64,000 nucleotides of DNA from Paenibacillus andongensis (GTDB taxonomy: Bacteria > Bacillota > Bacilli > Paenibacillales > NBRC-103111), in the NCBI RefSeq assembly GCF_025369935.1, contig NZ_CP104467.1, positions 6,641,001 through 6,705,000 of the forward strand, read 5' to 3'. The notes beneath the pieces are model-generated. The model made no database searches. It saw only the letters and a list, made by a program, of their open reading frames with translations, and was not told the origin of the DNA. Shown here piece after piece: positions 35,606-43,789 of this stretch. Every line of letters starts with the position of its first letter. Within the stretch, counting starts at the first letter, position 1. The position numbers and the translations under genes were made by a program.

Positions 35606-37177
35606 TTATGACGCTGTCGTAGCTTCGGTTGGAGCCGCTGCGCTATTTTGCATACGTATGGCTTGGTTGCAAGCCGAGATAAAAGCTTTGGCTACCGCAA
35701 CAAGCACATCCTGGTCAATGCCTGTGTTTTTGTAAGTTTGGCCGCCAACTGAGATGGTGACTTCCGCTTCTCCCGTTGCTTTTTCACCTGTGGATAACGA
35801 GTGAAGCTCCAGATCGGAGAAATCCACAGCCATCGGAATCGCTTGTCTAAGGCACTGCACGATGGCTTCAATTGGGCCTTCACCTGTCCCCGAGTATACA
35901 TTTTCAACACCAGTTTGATTGTTCTTTACCGACACGGAGGCAACCCGATTGCGATCACTGCTAGAAACAACTTGCATATGTGTCAGTGTAAATGGCTCCA
36001 TTTGCCCATCAACGGTAGATCCTACAAGCTCCATAAGCTGGTCGTCAGTCACCATTTTCTGGTCATCCGCTTTTTCTTTGAATCTTGTGTAAAGTGTGTC
36101 CAGTTCTTCTCCCGTAAGTTCAATGCCAAATTGTCCTACGCGATGTTTAAGCGCGTGACGTCCCGAATGCTTGCCAAGAATGATCATAGACCGTGGAATG
36201 CCCAGCTTTTCCGGATCCATAATTTCGTACGTGTTGCGATTTTTCAGCAGCCCATCTTGATGGATACCCGCTTCGTGCTGGAAGGCATTTCGGCCGACAA
36301 TCGGCTTATTGTAAGAAATGGGGAAACCCATGATGCGGCTGACCATTTTGGAAGTGTTGAAAATTTCATTGGCTACGATCCCTGTTTCCACGCCCATGGT
36401 CATCTTACGCGTCTCAATAGCCATAACAAGTTCTTCGAGAGAACAGTTGCCTGCGCGTTCCCCTACACCGTTAACGGTTACTTCCACATGTGTGACTCCT
36501 GCAGCAATAGCCGCTAGGCTGTTAGCGACAGCAAGACCCAAATCATTATGGCAATGCGCGCTGTACTCTACGGTATCCCCGCCTCTTACACTTTGGCGCA
36601 CTCTGCGGAACATAGCCCCATATTCTTCTGGAAGCGCGTAGCCCACGGTGTCTGGGATGTTCAGTATGGTTGCTCCCTCAGCAATGACGGCCTCGAGTAC
36701 TTCAAACAGGAATTCATCCCCTGTTCGCGTTGCATCCATCGGCGAGAATTCGATCCGATCCACGAATTGCTTCGTATAGGCAACCATGGAGCGAGCCATC
36801 TCAACAACTTGTTGACGAGATTTGCGAAGTTGGAAATCCAGATGGATGTCCGATGAGGACAGGAACATGTGAATGCGTCTTGAAGCAGCATCTTGTGTGG
36901 CTTTCACGGCCGAGTCAATATCCGCTTTAACAGCTCGGGCGAAGCCGCAAATCTCTATGTTTTGCAGTTCACGCGAAATTTGCTGCACCGCCTGAAAATC
37001 CCCTGGACTTGAAATCGGGAAGCCCGGTTCGATGGTATCCACGCCCATTTTCGCGAGCTGTCTAGCGATGCGAATCTTCTCTTCCGGATATAGGGAAGCT
37101 CCTGGCGCCTGTTCGCCATCTCTAAGTGTCGTATCAAAAATGCGAATACGTCGATTGTTGTTTTTGTTGTTTTCCAT
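35606..37177 (-). CDS. leuA: 2-Isopropylmalate synthase
   Basis: Condenses 2-ketoisovalerate with acetyl-CoA, the first committed step of leucine synthesis. The 523-residue protein has RIFDTTLRDGEQAPGASL, the metal site SAHCHNDLGLAVANSLAA, EGVTHVEVTVNGVGERAGN-like residues, GRNAFQHEAGIHQDGLLK, and a C-terminal regulatory domain that usually binds leucine. The start is the ATG at 37177 after AGGAGG. It stands alone, without leuBCD. Transcription starts near 38055 and passes through two tandem T-boxes, so expression should depend on charged tRNA-Leu. Confidence 0.96.
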   Translation of the reverse strand: MENNKNNNRRIRIFDTTLRDGEQAPGASLYPEEKIRIARQLAKMGVDTIEPGFPISSPGDFQAVQQISRELQNIEICGFARAVKADIDSAVKATQDAASRRIHMFLSSSDIHLDFQLRKSRQQVVEMARSMVAYTKQFVDRIEFSPMDATRTGDEFLFEVLEAVIAEGATILNIPDTVGYALPEEYGAMFRRVRQSVRGGDTVEYSAHCHNDLGLAVANSLAAIAAGVTHVEVTVNGVGERAGNCSLEELVMAIETRKMTMGVETGIVANEIFNTSKMVSRIMGFPISYNKPIVGRNAFQHEAGIHQDGLLKNRNTYEIMDPEKLGIPRSMIILGKHSGRHALKHRVGQFGIELTGEELDTLYTRFKEKADDQKMVTDDQLMELVGSTVDGQMEPFTLTHMQVVSSSDRNRVASVSVKNNQTGVENVYSGTGEGPIEAIVQCLRQAIPMAVDFSDLELHSLSTGEKATGEAEVTISVGGQTYKNTGIDQDVLVAVAKAFISACNQAIRMQNSAAAPTEATTAS

Positions 37178-37200
37178 GGTTAAATTCCTCCTCAAGGTTA

Positions 37201-37216
37201 GGCCAGCCTTGCTGGC
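37201..37216. other. Short hairpin near the leuA ribosome binding site
   Basis: GGCCAGC-CTT-GCTGGC forms a stem roughly ten bases upstream of the AGGAGG of leuA. It has no U-run and could affect translation initiation; a role is unproven. Confidence 0.35.
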
Positions 37217-37427
37217 AATTTATCTTTTATGGTTTGAACTTATGACTTGAACAAGTTTGAATATGAAAATGAATCGCTACGACTGACTTATGTTGCTCCA
37301 CGTTACTTTAGTGATGTTTTTCATCGCTAAAGAGGTCATCAAAGATTTCGCGTTTGTTCATGTCTCGAAAAGAAGAATGATTCGTTACCGGTGGGGGCCC
37401 AGCCTAATCAAAAACCCACTTCAAGAC

Positions 37428-37725
37428 GAAAAAAAGACCCGTCATCTCCACATAAGAGACGACGGGTCTTCACCCAGCGCGGTACCACTCTTGTTGGCTC
37501 CAAGTCACGGAGCCCACCTCAGACATTGCGCAGCAAGAGCTGGCCATGTCACCCAATCACGGAGGTCATCCGTTCATCCCTAACAGCGTAAAACTAGCTG
37601 ATCAGGATGACCGCTTCCAAGCGAGTTCGGGGCATTCACGGTCTGCGTCGCATCAACCCGCAGCTTTCTGTACCGTACAAGTGAGCCCTTACTACTCTTG
37701 TTCATCGCGTTTGTTATATGTTCAT
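37428..37725 (-). promoter_or_regulatory. Second (proximal) leucine T-box leader of leuA
   Basis: On the minus strand: an AGTAAGGGCTC start of stem I, the GAAAGCTGCGGGTTGATGCGA conserved loop element in two overlapping parts, the specifier octamer GAACTCGC (37621-37628) with CTC for leucine, the antiterminator bulge AGAGTGGTACCGCG (37478-37491), and a terminator pairing AAGACCCGTC with GACGGGTCTT followed by TTTTTT (37428-37470). Uncharged tRNA-Leu should allow read-through. Confidence 0.9.
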
Positions 37726-37773
37726 GTTCCTTCTTCGCATTTGTTCATGTTCGCTTCAAGTTCCAGAACAACC

Positions 37774-38030
37774 AAAAAAGCCTGCCATCTCTATAAAAGA
37801 GACGACAGGCTTGAACCTTCCGCGGTACCACTCTAATTGATCCGAGCTGTTACACTCGAAACCACTCATGTACCTGATCACGGGGGTCAACCGTCAAGAC
37901 CTACTTGGGTGCTGGATCCTTGGCATCCTTATCAGCCTTACCGCTCCCGGGCGAGTTCAGGTACCGTTTCGTCTGTGCTTTCACCAAGCGCACAGCTCTC
38001 TGAGCGAAACTACTGTTCCTTACTAATCCC
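37774..38030 (-). promoter_or_regulatory. First (distal) leucine T-box leader of leuA
   Basis: Same element order as the proximal one: AGTAAGGAACAGTAG in stem I, GAGCTGTGCGCTTGGTG in the upper loop, the identical specifier octamer GAACTCGC (37951-37958) with CTC, AGAGTGGTACCGCGG (37820-37834), and a terminator pairing AGCCTGTC with GGCAGGCT followed by TTTTTT (37774-37812). Two complete units in series give two successive charged-tRNA checks. Confidence 0.9.
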
Positions 38031-38059
38031 GTTCGTTGCGTTTGAAAGTATTGATTGTG

Positions 38060-38088
38060 ATTATAATATGCAGCTTTGGCAAAGTCAA
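38060..38088 (-). promoter_or_regulatory. Sigma-A promoter of the leuA transcript
   Basis: On the minus strand TTGACT (38083-38088), 17 bp spacer, TATAAT (38060-38065). It lies about 30 bp after the tsaD stop and 30 bp before the first T-box. Confidence 0.88.
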
Positions 38089-38119
38089 TACAGTTGTCAG
38101 AAAATTAATTTTATTACCC

Positions 38120-39232
38120 TTACCACTCTTCAAGTTTGAGTTGAGGCTCTGCCTTCAGTTCCATAGAGTCGAATTCCTGCTTGTCCCACTTGAGGAAAGC
38201 GGCTGCGCCTATCATCGCAGCATTGTCTGTGCAAAGGCCGAGCGGCGGCACGAGCAGCGGGACATTCAGCTGCTCGCAGCGCTCGGCGAGCCTGCTGCGC
38301 AGCCCTTTGTTCGCGGCGACGCCGCCCGCGAGCAGCAGCTGTTTCGCACCATATTCACGCACGGCGCGGTCAGCCTTCTCCACAAGCACGTCGATGACGG
38401 AGGCTTGGAAGCCCTTGGCAATCTGCGCGACTTGAACGGCCTCGCCGCGCATCTTGCTTTGGTTGACGACGTTCAGCACAGCGGATTTCAATCCGCTGAA
38501 GCTGAAGTCGTAAGAATCTGCCTCGAGCCATGAGCGAGGCATTTTGATCTCGGACTCGGCTTCCTGCGCAAGCCGATCTACGTGCGGGCCGCCCGGGTAA
38601 GGCAGGCCCATTGCCCGCGCGATTTTGTCGTAGGCCTCGCCAGCCGCATCATCGCGTGTTCGCCCGATGATGCGGAATTGGCCCGGCCCCTCCATCAGAA
38701 TCAACTCGGTATGTCCGCCGGACACAACGAGTGAGATCAACGGATACTCTAGCTCATGCACAAGTTGATTCGCATAAATATGTCCCGCAATATGGTGAAC
38801 ACCAATCAGCGGTAGGTCTAAGGCACAGGCTAGCGCTTTGCCCGCTACGACACCAACTAACAGGGCCCCGATTAATCCGGGACCCTCCGTTACGGCAATC
38901 GCGGACAGCTCCTGCAGCGATACGCCCGCTTTTTCGACGGCTTCCTCCAGCATCCATGTGATCGACTCCACATGCTTGCGGGAAGCCACCTCCGGCACCA
39001 CTCCTCCATAGCGTTGGTGCGTTTCGATCTGGCTGGAAATCACATTGGAACGAATGATTTTACCATTTTCGACAATGGCTACGGAAGTTTCGTCACAGCT
39101 CGTTTCGATCGCCAAAATATAAACCGACTTTGTAACGGAAGCTTCTTTTATCTGTTGTCCTGTTTCACTCTTTTGCTGTTGTCCTGTTTCACTTTTTTGC
39201 TCTTGCCCTACTTCTCTAGTCAATTTCGTCAC
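38120..39232 (-). CDS. tsaD: tRNA t6A37 threonylcarbamoyltransferase TsaD
   Basis: Transfers the threonylcarbamoyl group to A37 of ANN-decoding tRNAs together with TsaB and TsaE. The core starts at ILAIETSCDETSVAIV and has the metal ligands in GVHHIAGHIYANQL, plus GLIGALLVG, SGGHTELILM and LAGGVAANKGLR. An extra ~38-residue N-terminal extension contains a duplicated 8-residue unit (QQKSETGQ twice) from a 24-bp tandem repeat. The first codon is either GTG at 39232 or TTG at 39223, which has a better-spaced AGGTGA. No ATG closer to the core exists in frame, so the extension is probably translated. It is the last gene of the t6A operon. Confidence 0.95.
   Translation of the reverse strand: MTKLTREVGQEQKSETGQQQKSETGQQIKEASVTKSVYILAIETSCDETSVAIVENGKIIRSNVISSQIETHQRYGGVVPEVASRKHVESITWMLEEAVEKAGVSLQELSAIAVTEGPGLIGALLVGVVAGKALACALDLPLIGVHHIAGHIYANQLVHELEYPLISLVVSGGHTELILMEGPGQFRIIGRTRDDAAGEAYDKIARAMGLPYPGGPHVDRLAQEAESEIKMPRSWLEADSYDFSFSGLKSAVLNVVNQSKMRGEAVQVAQIAKGFQASVIDVLVEKADRAVREYGAKQLLLAGGVAANKGLRSRLAERCEQLNVPLLVPPLGLCTDNAAMIGAAAFLKWDKQEFDSMELKAEPQLKLEEW
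39152..39199. repeat. 24-bp direct repeat inside tsaD
   Basis: Two abutting 24-bp copies (39152-39175 and 39176-39199) differ at one base. They encode the duplicated hydrophilic unit in the N-terminal extension of TsaD, and the frame is preserved. Confidence 0.85.
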
Positions 39233-39245
39233 CTATCCGAAAGCC

Positions 39246-39752
39246 TCAATCCCCGAGACTATCCTTTCTTCTCTTAGGCAAGTCTGCCCACATAATAACA
39301 GCATCTTCGCGATTATCCGTGTAATACCCTCTACGCACGCCAACAGAGCGGAATCCGACCTTTTCGTACAAATTTTGCGCAACATAATTGGAGGCTCGAA
39401 CCTCAAGTGTCATCCGAATAGCCCCTAAGAAAGCGGCTGTTTTCATCAGCTCACGGAGCAAACGTTCCCCTAGCTTACGTCCTCTATACGTATCTCGAAC
39501 AGCCACATTCGTAACATGTGCCTCTTCCATGATGAGCCACATCCCGCCATAACCGGCGACCTCACCTTCGATATCCATAATCATATAATGAGCGAACTGA
39601 TTATTCGTTAATTCATTCTCAAATGCACCTTTTGTCCAAGGCGTAGTGAACGCTTCTTGCTCGATTTCACAAATAAAAGGGATGTCTTCCATTCGCATGG
39701 AACGGAACACCAATGAATCTTCAGTTGTTTGCGGCTGCCGCTGCTCCATCAT
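39246..39752 (-). CDS. rimI: Ribosomal-protein-alanine N-acetyltransferase
   Basis: A 168-residue GNAT acetyltransferase of the RimI type, which acetylates the N-terminus of ribosomal protein S18. The conserved EAFTTPWTKGAFENEL segment near the start, the acetyl-CoA loop RGRKLGERLLRELM and the late YEKVGF are present. It starts at the ATG at 39752 (or 39749), overlapping the tsaB stop, with GGGGATC upstream. RimI between tsaB and tsaD is a common Bacillota arrangement. Confidence 0.93.
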   Translation of the reverse strand: MMEQRQPQTTEDSLVFRSMRMEDIPFICEIEQEAFTTPWTKGAFENELTNNQFAHYMIMDIEGEVAGYGGMWLIMEEAHVTNVAVRDTYRGRKLGERLLRELMKTAAFLGAIRMTLEVRASNYVAQNLYEKVGFRSVGVRRGYYTDNREDAVIMWADLPKRRKDSLGD

Positions 39753-40576
39753 CAATGATCCCCTTTCTTCGTCTTCATTCCGGCCAGTAAATTGGCTTCA
39801 GCCTCCGGTAATCTGGTGTAGTTAGGGACAAATGTATGCACATCCGCCTTCTCCCCTTTAGCCAGCCTAGGATAGGCTAGTCTACCGATAAATTCCGCTT
39901 CAATGCCATAGGAAAAGATACGAACGACTCCGTCCCAACCCCGCGCAAATTGTTCAAGCTCATCTTTGAAGCCTTCGGTTTCACCCACAAACAGAATCTC
40001 ATGGGGCCTTTGTCCTTGCGAAGCTGAGGCTGCTTGCTTAACGATTTGCTCTGTCCAAGAATTAATAACACGAATGCCATCAGGCAGAACTTCTTGCCAA
40101 TTTGCCGCGAGCTCCCCATCTACTGTTAACGGAGAAGCACCCTCATAGGCGTAGACTGCCGTGAAAGCTTGCTTACGTCTACCATCCATGAGCGGCACCA
40201 CCCAAGTCGGCCCATTTCCGGTCGCGCTCTGTTCCTTCATAGCACCACCAAGCGCCATGGCTTCTAAGCTGGACACACCAATAAGGTCCAGGCCTAACGA
40301 CCATGCGAATGTTTTGGCAACAGACACGGCAATACGAACCCCTGTATAGGAACCGGGGCCTTGGCCCACAGCGACCGATTGAAGGTCCTTGGGTTTGAGA
40401 TGTAAACTCGCAAGCAAATCTTGAATATGGGGAAGAAGCCCGATCGAGTGATTCCGTTCAGCGTAGGAGCTGACCTCGCCCAGCATGTTGCCATTTTCCA
40501 AAATAGCAACTGTCATTGCAGATGTTGAGGTGTCGATGGCTAAGCATCGTCCTAAATTCTTTGTCCGTTCTGTCAT
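39752..40576 (-). CDS. tsaB: t6A synthesis protein TsaB
   Basis: The 274-residue scaffold partner of TsaD. It opens with CLAIDTSTSAMTVAI, typical of the ASKHA fold, and carries VAVGQGPGSYTGVRIAVSVA, but lacks the metal-binding His pair of TsaD. The start is the ATG at 40576, because it overlaps the tsaE stop as ATGA; an in-frame GTG at 40609 lies inside tsaE. It belongs to the tsaE-tsaB-rimI-tsaD operon, all genes overlapping or nearly so. Confidence 0.95.
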   Translation of the reverse strand: MTERTKNLGRCLAIDTSTSAMTVAILENGNMLGEVSSYAERNHSIGLLPHIQDLLASLHLKPKDLQSVAVGQGPGSYTGVRIAVSVAKTFAWSLGLDLIGVSSLEAMALGGAMKEQSATGNGPTWVVPLMDGRRKQAFTAVYAYEGASPLTVDGELAANWQEVLPDGIRVINSWTEQIVKQAASASQGQRPHEILFVGETEGFKDELEQFARGWDGVVRIFSYGIEAEFIGRLAYPRLAKGEKADVHTFVPNYTRLPEAEANLLAGMKTKKGDH

Positions 40577-41055
40577 TGTAAATGTCCGTTCTCCTTCATT
40601 TGTACACACCAGCTCTGATACGGGTCTCCGTGCGGAGTCAGGTGAAATACTCTGGTTTGATCATCCTGATGGGCAATCGTGATGGCTAGCCGCTCTGGTG
40701 GCAGAAGGTCTTCAATTAAACTTGACCATTCGATCAGCGTAACGCCGGCTCCATAAAAATAATCGTCGAGCCCTAATTCATCCGCCTCCTCCCCAGAAAT
40801 GCGGTACATATCCATATGGTAGAAAGGAAGCTCAGCTCCCTCGTATTCTTTGATAATGGTAAATGTAGGCGAGTTAACGGTTTCGGTAATTCCCATCGCT
40901 CTAGCAAAGCCTTGCGAAAACCTCGTTTTTCCCGCACCCAGATCGCCATCTAGTGTAAAAACGGTGCCAGGCTGCAAATAGGTGGCCAGCAATTTCCCCA
41001 GTTTATCGGTATCTTCCTCATGCCTGGAGTTGTACGTAAATGTGGATTGAGGCAT
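40573..41055 (-). CDS. tsaE: t6A synthesis ATPase TsaE
   Basis: A 160-residue P-loop ATPase needed to recycle the TsaBD complex. Walker A is GDLGAGKTRFSQGF, followed by VNSPTFTIIKEYEG and HMDMYRISGEEADELGLDDY, characteristic of the family. The start is the ATG at 41055 preceded by GGGATGAG. The open frame continues upstream to 41193, but that part contains the terminator of the preceding gene. It is the first gene of the t6A operon. Confidence 0.95.
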   Translation of the reverse strand: MPQSTFTYNSRHEEDTDKLGKLLATYLQPGTVFTLDGDLGAGKTRFSQGFARAMGITETVNSPTFTIIKEYEGAELPFYHMDMYRISGEEADELGLDDYFYGAGVTLIEWSSLIEDLLPPERLAITIAHQDDQTRVFHLTPHGDPYQSWCVQMKENGHLQ

Positions 41056-41136
41056 GTAGATCTCATCCCTTTCTTTCCGTTTGCGCGTGCTGCTCCTATT
41101 ATAGTCCTCGCTAGTAGGCAACATCAACTCTCTAAT

Positions 41137-41173
41137 CAAAAAAGCCCGCCCCGAGATAACTCGGAGCAGGCTT
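41137..41173 (-). terminator. Terminator of the sspH unit
   Basis: On the minus strand AAGCCTGCTCCGAG-TTAT-CTCGGGGCGGGCTT is followed by TTTTGATT, twenty bases after the sspH stop. It separates the spore gene pair from the t6A operon. Confidence 0.9.
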
Positions 41174-41192
41174 CGCTGTTCTTTCACATCCA

Positions 41193-41375
41193 CTAATGGA
41201 CCTCTTCCAACTCCTGAACCGCTACTACCCGAGAATCGGCCGGGTTTTCTTCCGCGTGGACTTTGGCAATTGCTTTGCCGGTATCCACACTATCGATCCA
41301 GACAGGGAGGCCATTTAACTCGACGTGAATCTTCTCATCAGCGGCTAAAATTTCTTGAACGCGATGAATGTTCAT
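41193..41375 (-). CDS. sspH: H-type small acid-soluble spore protein
   Basis: A 60-residue protein matching the SspH family: MNIHRVQEILAADEKIHVEL, then GLPVWIDSVD, ATAKVHAEENP-like residues and a final VQELEEV. SspH accumulates in the forespore core under sigma-G control. Its ATG overlaps the stop of the upstream small gene (ATGA), so the two are translated together. A terminator follows directly. Confidence 0.9.
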   Translation of the reverse strand: MNIHRVQEILAADEKIHVELNGLPVWIDSVDTGKAIAKVHAEENPADSRVVAVQELEEVH

Positions 41376-41557
41376 GGCTCATCCAGTACGGATTCCGGAT
41401 GATCCATCGTATCCGTCGTCGTGGATTCGATCAATCCATTGTGCATGGTGACGTTACCGCCTCCCAAGCCTTCGTTAATCATGCGATCAATGTCCATGAA
41501 ATGATCATCTTTGCCTTCAGTGATCGTATCTTGAGATGCATTTGAATCTTGTGCCAT
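41372..41557 (-). CDS. Small acidic protein coupled to sspH, unknown function
   Basis: A 61-residue acidic, hydrophilic protein rich in Asp, Met, Thr and Gly, without cysteine or membrane segment. A central DHFMDIDRMINEGLGGGNV stretch looks like a short structured element. AAGGAGG precedes the ATG at 41557 by nine bases, and its stop overlaps the sspH start, so it is very likely a real, translated sporulation gene. I do not recognise the family. Forespore expression is inferred from the coupling only. Confidence 0.7.
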   Translation of the reverse strand: MAQDSNASQDTITEGKDDHFMDIDRMINEGLGGGNVTMHNGLIESTTTDTMDHPESVLDEP

Positions 41558-41718
41558 CCGTGAATCCCTCCTTAGCATAGATTAGCTTCATGGTAATCAA
41601 CTTGCGTTTTTAACGTACCCACTCTCGAGGCCATCTATTCTCTTAAATCTCTACCGTATAAAGCCATTAAATCAAGAGAATACTAGTACAATCACGATTA
41701 CCCAGGAGGAATCACGAG

Positions 41719-42588
41719 ATGCATACAGTTTGGAAAGGCGCGATTAGCTTCGGACTTGTTCATGTGCCTGTGAAAATGTTTTCGGCAACGGAAGATAAGG
41801 ATATCTCCATGCGTTACATACATAAAACTTGTATTACACCGCTCTCCTATGTGCGTAAATGCCAGACTTGTGAGAAGGAAGTAGAGTGGGAGGAAATTTC
41901 CAAAGGATATGAATATGAACCTGGACGTTTCGTTATTTTTGAGAAGGATGAATTGGAAAATATCTCGGGAGAAGCGAATAAAGAGATCAAGATTCTGGAC
42001 TTCGTCAACTTGACAGATATCGATCCGGTTTATTTTCAAAAGACTTACTATCTTGGGCCTGGAGATACTGGTTCTGGTGCCTATCATTTGCTGCTGGATT
42101 CCATGCGTCAAACCGGCAAAATCGGCATCGCCAAAGTGTCGATCCGTTCCAAAAGCTCACTAGCCGCCATTCGAGTTATTGAGAACTGCCTCGCTATGGA
42201 AACTATTTTTTACCCGGATGAGATTCGACCGATTTCTCAAGTTCCGGGCCTTCCCGAGAAAGTCACCGTGAACGAGCGTGAAATGGAAATGGCGAAGATG
42301 CTCATCAGCCAGCTGTCGACACCCTTTGAACCCGAAAAGTATAAAGATGAATACCGCGGTCGATTGCTTGAAGCAATTGAGCATAAGGTGGCTGGAGAAG
42401 AAGTCCAAGCTGCCCCTTCGCTGCAGAAAACGAGCGTTATTGATCTCATGGCCGCGCTGCAAGCTAGTCTTGACGCCACGAAACCGACGGATGAAAAAGT
42501 AACTTTAGGTGAGGACGCCAGCGTAACTGAAATCAAGAAGCCGAAAGCGAAACCGAGAGCCAAAAAAGTCAAAGAACCTGTAACGTGA
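41719..42588 (+). CDS. ku: Ku, DNA double-strand-break end-binding protein
   Basis: A 289-residue bacterial Ku homodimer subunit that rings DNA ends and recruits LigD. It begins with MHTVWKGAISFGLVHVPVKM, continues with ISMRYIHKTC...PLSYVRKCQTCEKEVEWEEISKG (in parts), and has the YYLGPGDTGSGAYHLL region. The C-terminal 40 residues are a Lys/Pro-rich tail (KKPKAKPRAKKVKEP) as in other Ku proteins that use it for DNA binding. GGAGG lies nine bases before the ATG. It is convergent with the ligase gene. Confidence 0.95.
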   Translation: MHTVWKGAISFGLVHVPVKMFSATEDKDISMRYIHKTCITPLSYVRKCQTCEKEVEWEEISKGYEYEPGRFVIFEKDELENISGEANKEIKILDFVNLTDIDPVYFQKTYYLGPGDTGSGAYHLLLDSMRQTGKIGIAKVSIRSKSSLAAIRVIENCLAMETIFYPDEIRPISQVPGLPEKVTVNEREMEMAKMLISQLSTPFEPEKYKDEYRGRLLEAIEHKVAGEEVQAAPSLQKTSVIDLMAALQASLDATKPTDEKVTLGEDASVTEIKKPKAKPRAKKVKEPVT

Positions 42589-42607
42589 AAGTGAATAGAA
42601 CACAAAT

Positions 42608-42645
42608 AAAGCGCTGATTCTTGATATTCAAGGATTAGCGCTTTT
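42608..42645. terminator. Terminator between ku and the LigD ligase gene
   Basis: AAAGCGCTGATTCTTG and CAAGGATTAGCGCTTT form a 16-bp stem with two G-U pairs, followed by TTGCTTTG on the plus strand. It serves ku and possibly the convergent ligase gene. Confidence 0.85.
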
Positions 42646-42665
42646 GCTTTGTTCTGCTATATCAT

Positions 42666-43613
42666 CTACATATTCTGTGAAAAAGTGCAATCTGCTAGAT
42701 CCATTTGAACGAAAGCTTGAATGCTGGGATGCCTCATCGTTCCGTGGGGAGTCCATTCAAGAAATTGTATTTTCGCCGTTAACTTTGGTTGGGTCCAGAT
42801 GGCTTCCTTGCTCCGTTCAGGCTCGTTTATAAATGGCTTATGAGGTGTCGTCATCGGTTCAACGATCTTCGTCAATTGACGCCAATCTTCCCTGCTTAAT
42901 TTTCCAGTGCCGGCGTGACCGATATAGACAAAACGGCCCTCTTTGTCGTATAATCCTAGCAATATCGCATTAACAACCCCCGCCCTAGTCGTTACCCCGC
43001 CAATCACAGCAAATAAGTCGTGGAAAATTTTCTTCTTCACCCAACGGCTGTCTTTTCCCCCAATGGCATAAGTACTGTTAAGGTCTTTGCATACAACCCC
43101 CTCCATACCGTGCTCCTTCATTACATCGAAAAGTTTGTTTCCGTCTGCAATGTTTTGTGTAAGTTGAAAATGGGGCAAAGGGGTAATCATATCATGGAGT
43201 ATCTTCTGTCTCTCCGATAATGGCTTGTCCACGATCCATTTGTCATTGTACATGAGGATATCGAAAATCATATAGGTAATCGGCGTCTGTGTAACGGCTC
43301 TCTCAATGCTTTGGCTTTTTCGTAAAGATTCCCTCTTCATGATCTCGTGAAAAGCAGGCTTTTTTTGATCAAATGCAATGATTTCCCCATCTAAGATGAC
43401 TGAGGAAGCCGAACAGTATGATTGGATATCTAGCAGCTCTGGGTACTGCTTCGTACGGTCATTACACCTACGATTCACTAAACGAACGTCATTTCCATCG
43501 AAATAGGTTAGCATTCTGACGCCGTCCCATTTAATTTGCGCTACCCAATCATCGGATGTAGGAATCGTTTCTGTGCTGACCGGCTCGAAAGGAAATACGG
43601 GCTTAAGTTCCAT
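42666..43613 (-). CDS. ligD: ATP-dependent DNA ligase, LigD ligase domain (standalone)
   Basis: A 315-residue ligase that seals breaks in the Ku-dependent end-joining pathway. The nucleotidyl-lysine motif is AQIKWDGVRM with Lys28; motif III-like VILDGEIIAFD, EGVVCKDLNSTYAIGGK and WVKKKIFHDLFAVIGG follow, then an OB-fold C-terminal part. It lacks the polymerase and 3'-phosphoesterase domains of full LigD. The start is the ATG at 43613 after GGGGAG; a longer frame to 43676 has no site. The polymerase is encoded apart at 55496. Confidence 0.93.
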   Translation of the reverse strand: MELKPVFPFEPVSTETIPTSDDWVAQIKWDGVRMLTYFDGNDVRLVNRRCNDRTKQYPELLDIQSYCSASSVILDGEIIAFDQKKPAFHEIMKRESLRKSQSIERAVTQTPITYMIFDILMYNDKWIVDKPLSERQKILHDMITPLPHFQLTQNIADGNKLFDVMKEHGMEGVVCKDLNSTYAIGGKDSRWVKKKIFHDLFAVIGGVTTRAGVVNAILLGLYDKEGRFVYIGHAGTGKLSREDWRQLTKIVEPMTTPHKPFINEPERSKEAIWTQPKLTAKIQFLEWTPHGTMRHPSIQAFVQMDLADCTFSQNM

Positions 43614-43789
43614 GTGGGTCTCCCCTGTTTGATATATTCTCTTCATTGTTGCCATTATTAAAAAAGAACAAACCAAAAAGCCGTCAATATTTGCCTTCTC
43701 AAAAAGAAAAGGTAGATATCATATCTTGCGAACAAATAGATTGCTGCAACTAGTAGATACTTACAACTTAGGAGGTTTAAAAGCAATAC

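Noticed and set aside
37290..38139. Several plus-strand open frames of about 100 codons
   Set aside because: They lie entirely over the two T-box leaders on the opposite strand, and their sequence mirrors the terminator and antiterminator repeats.
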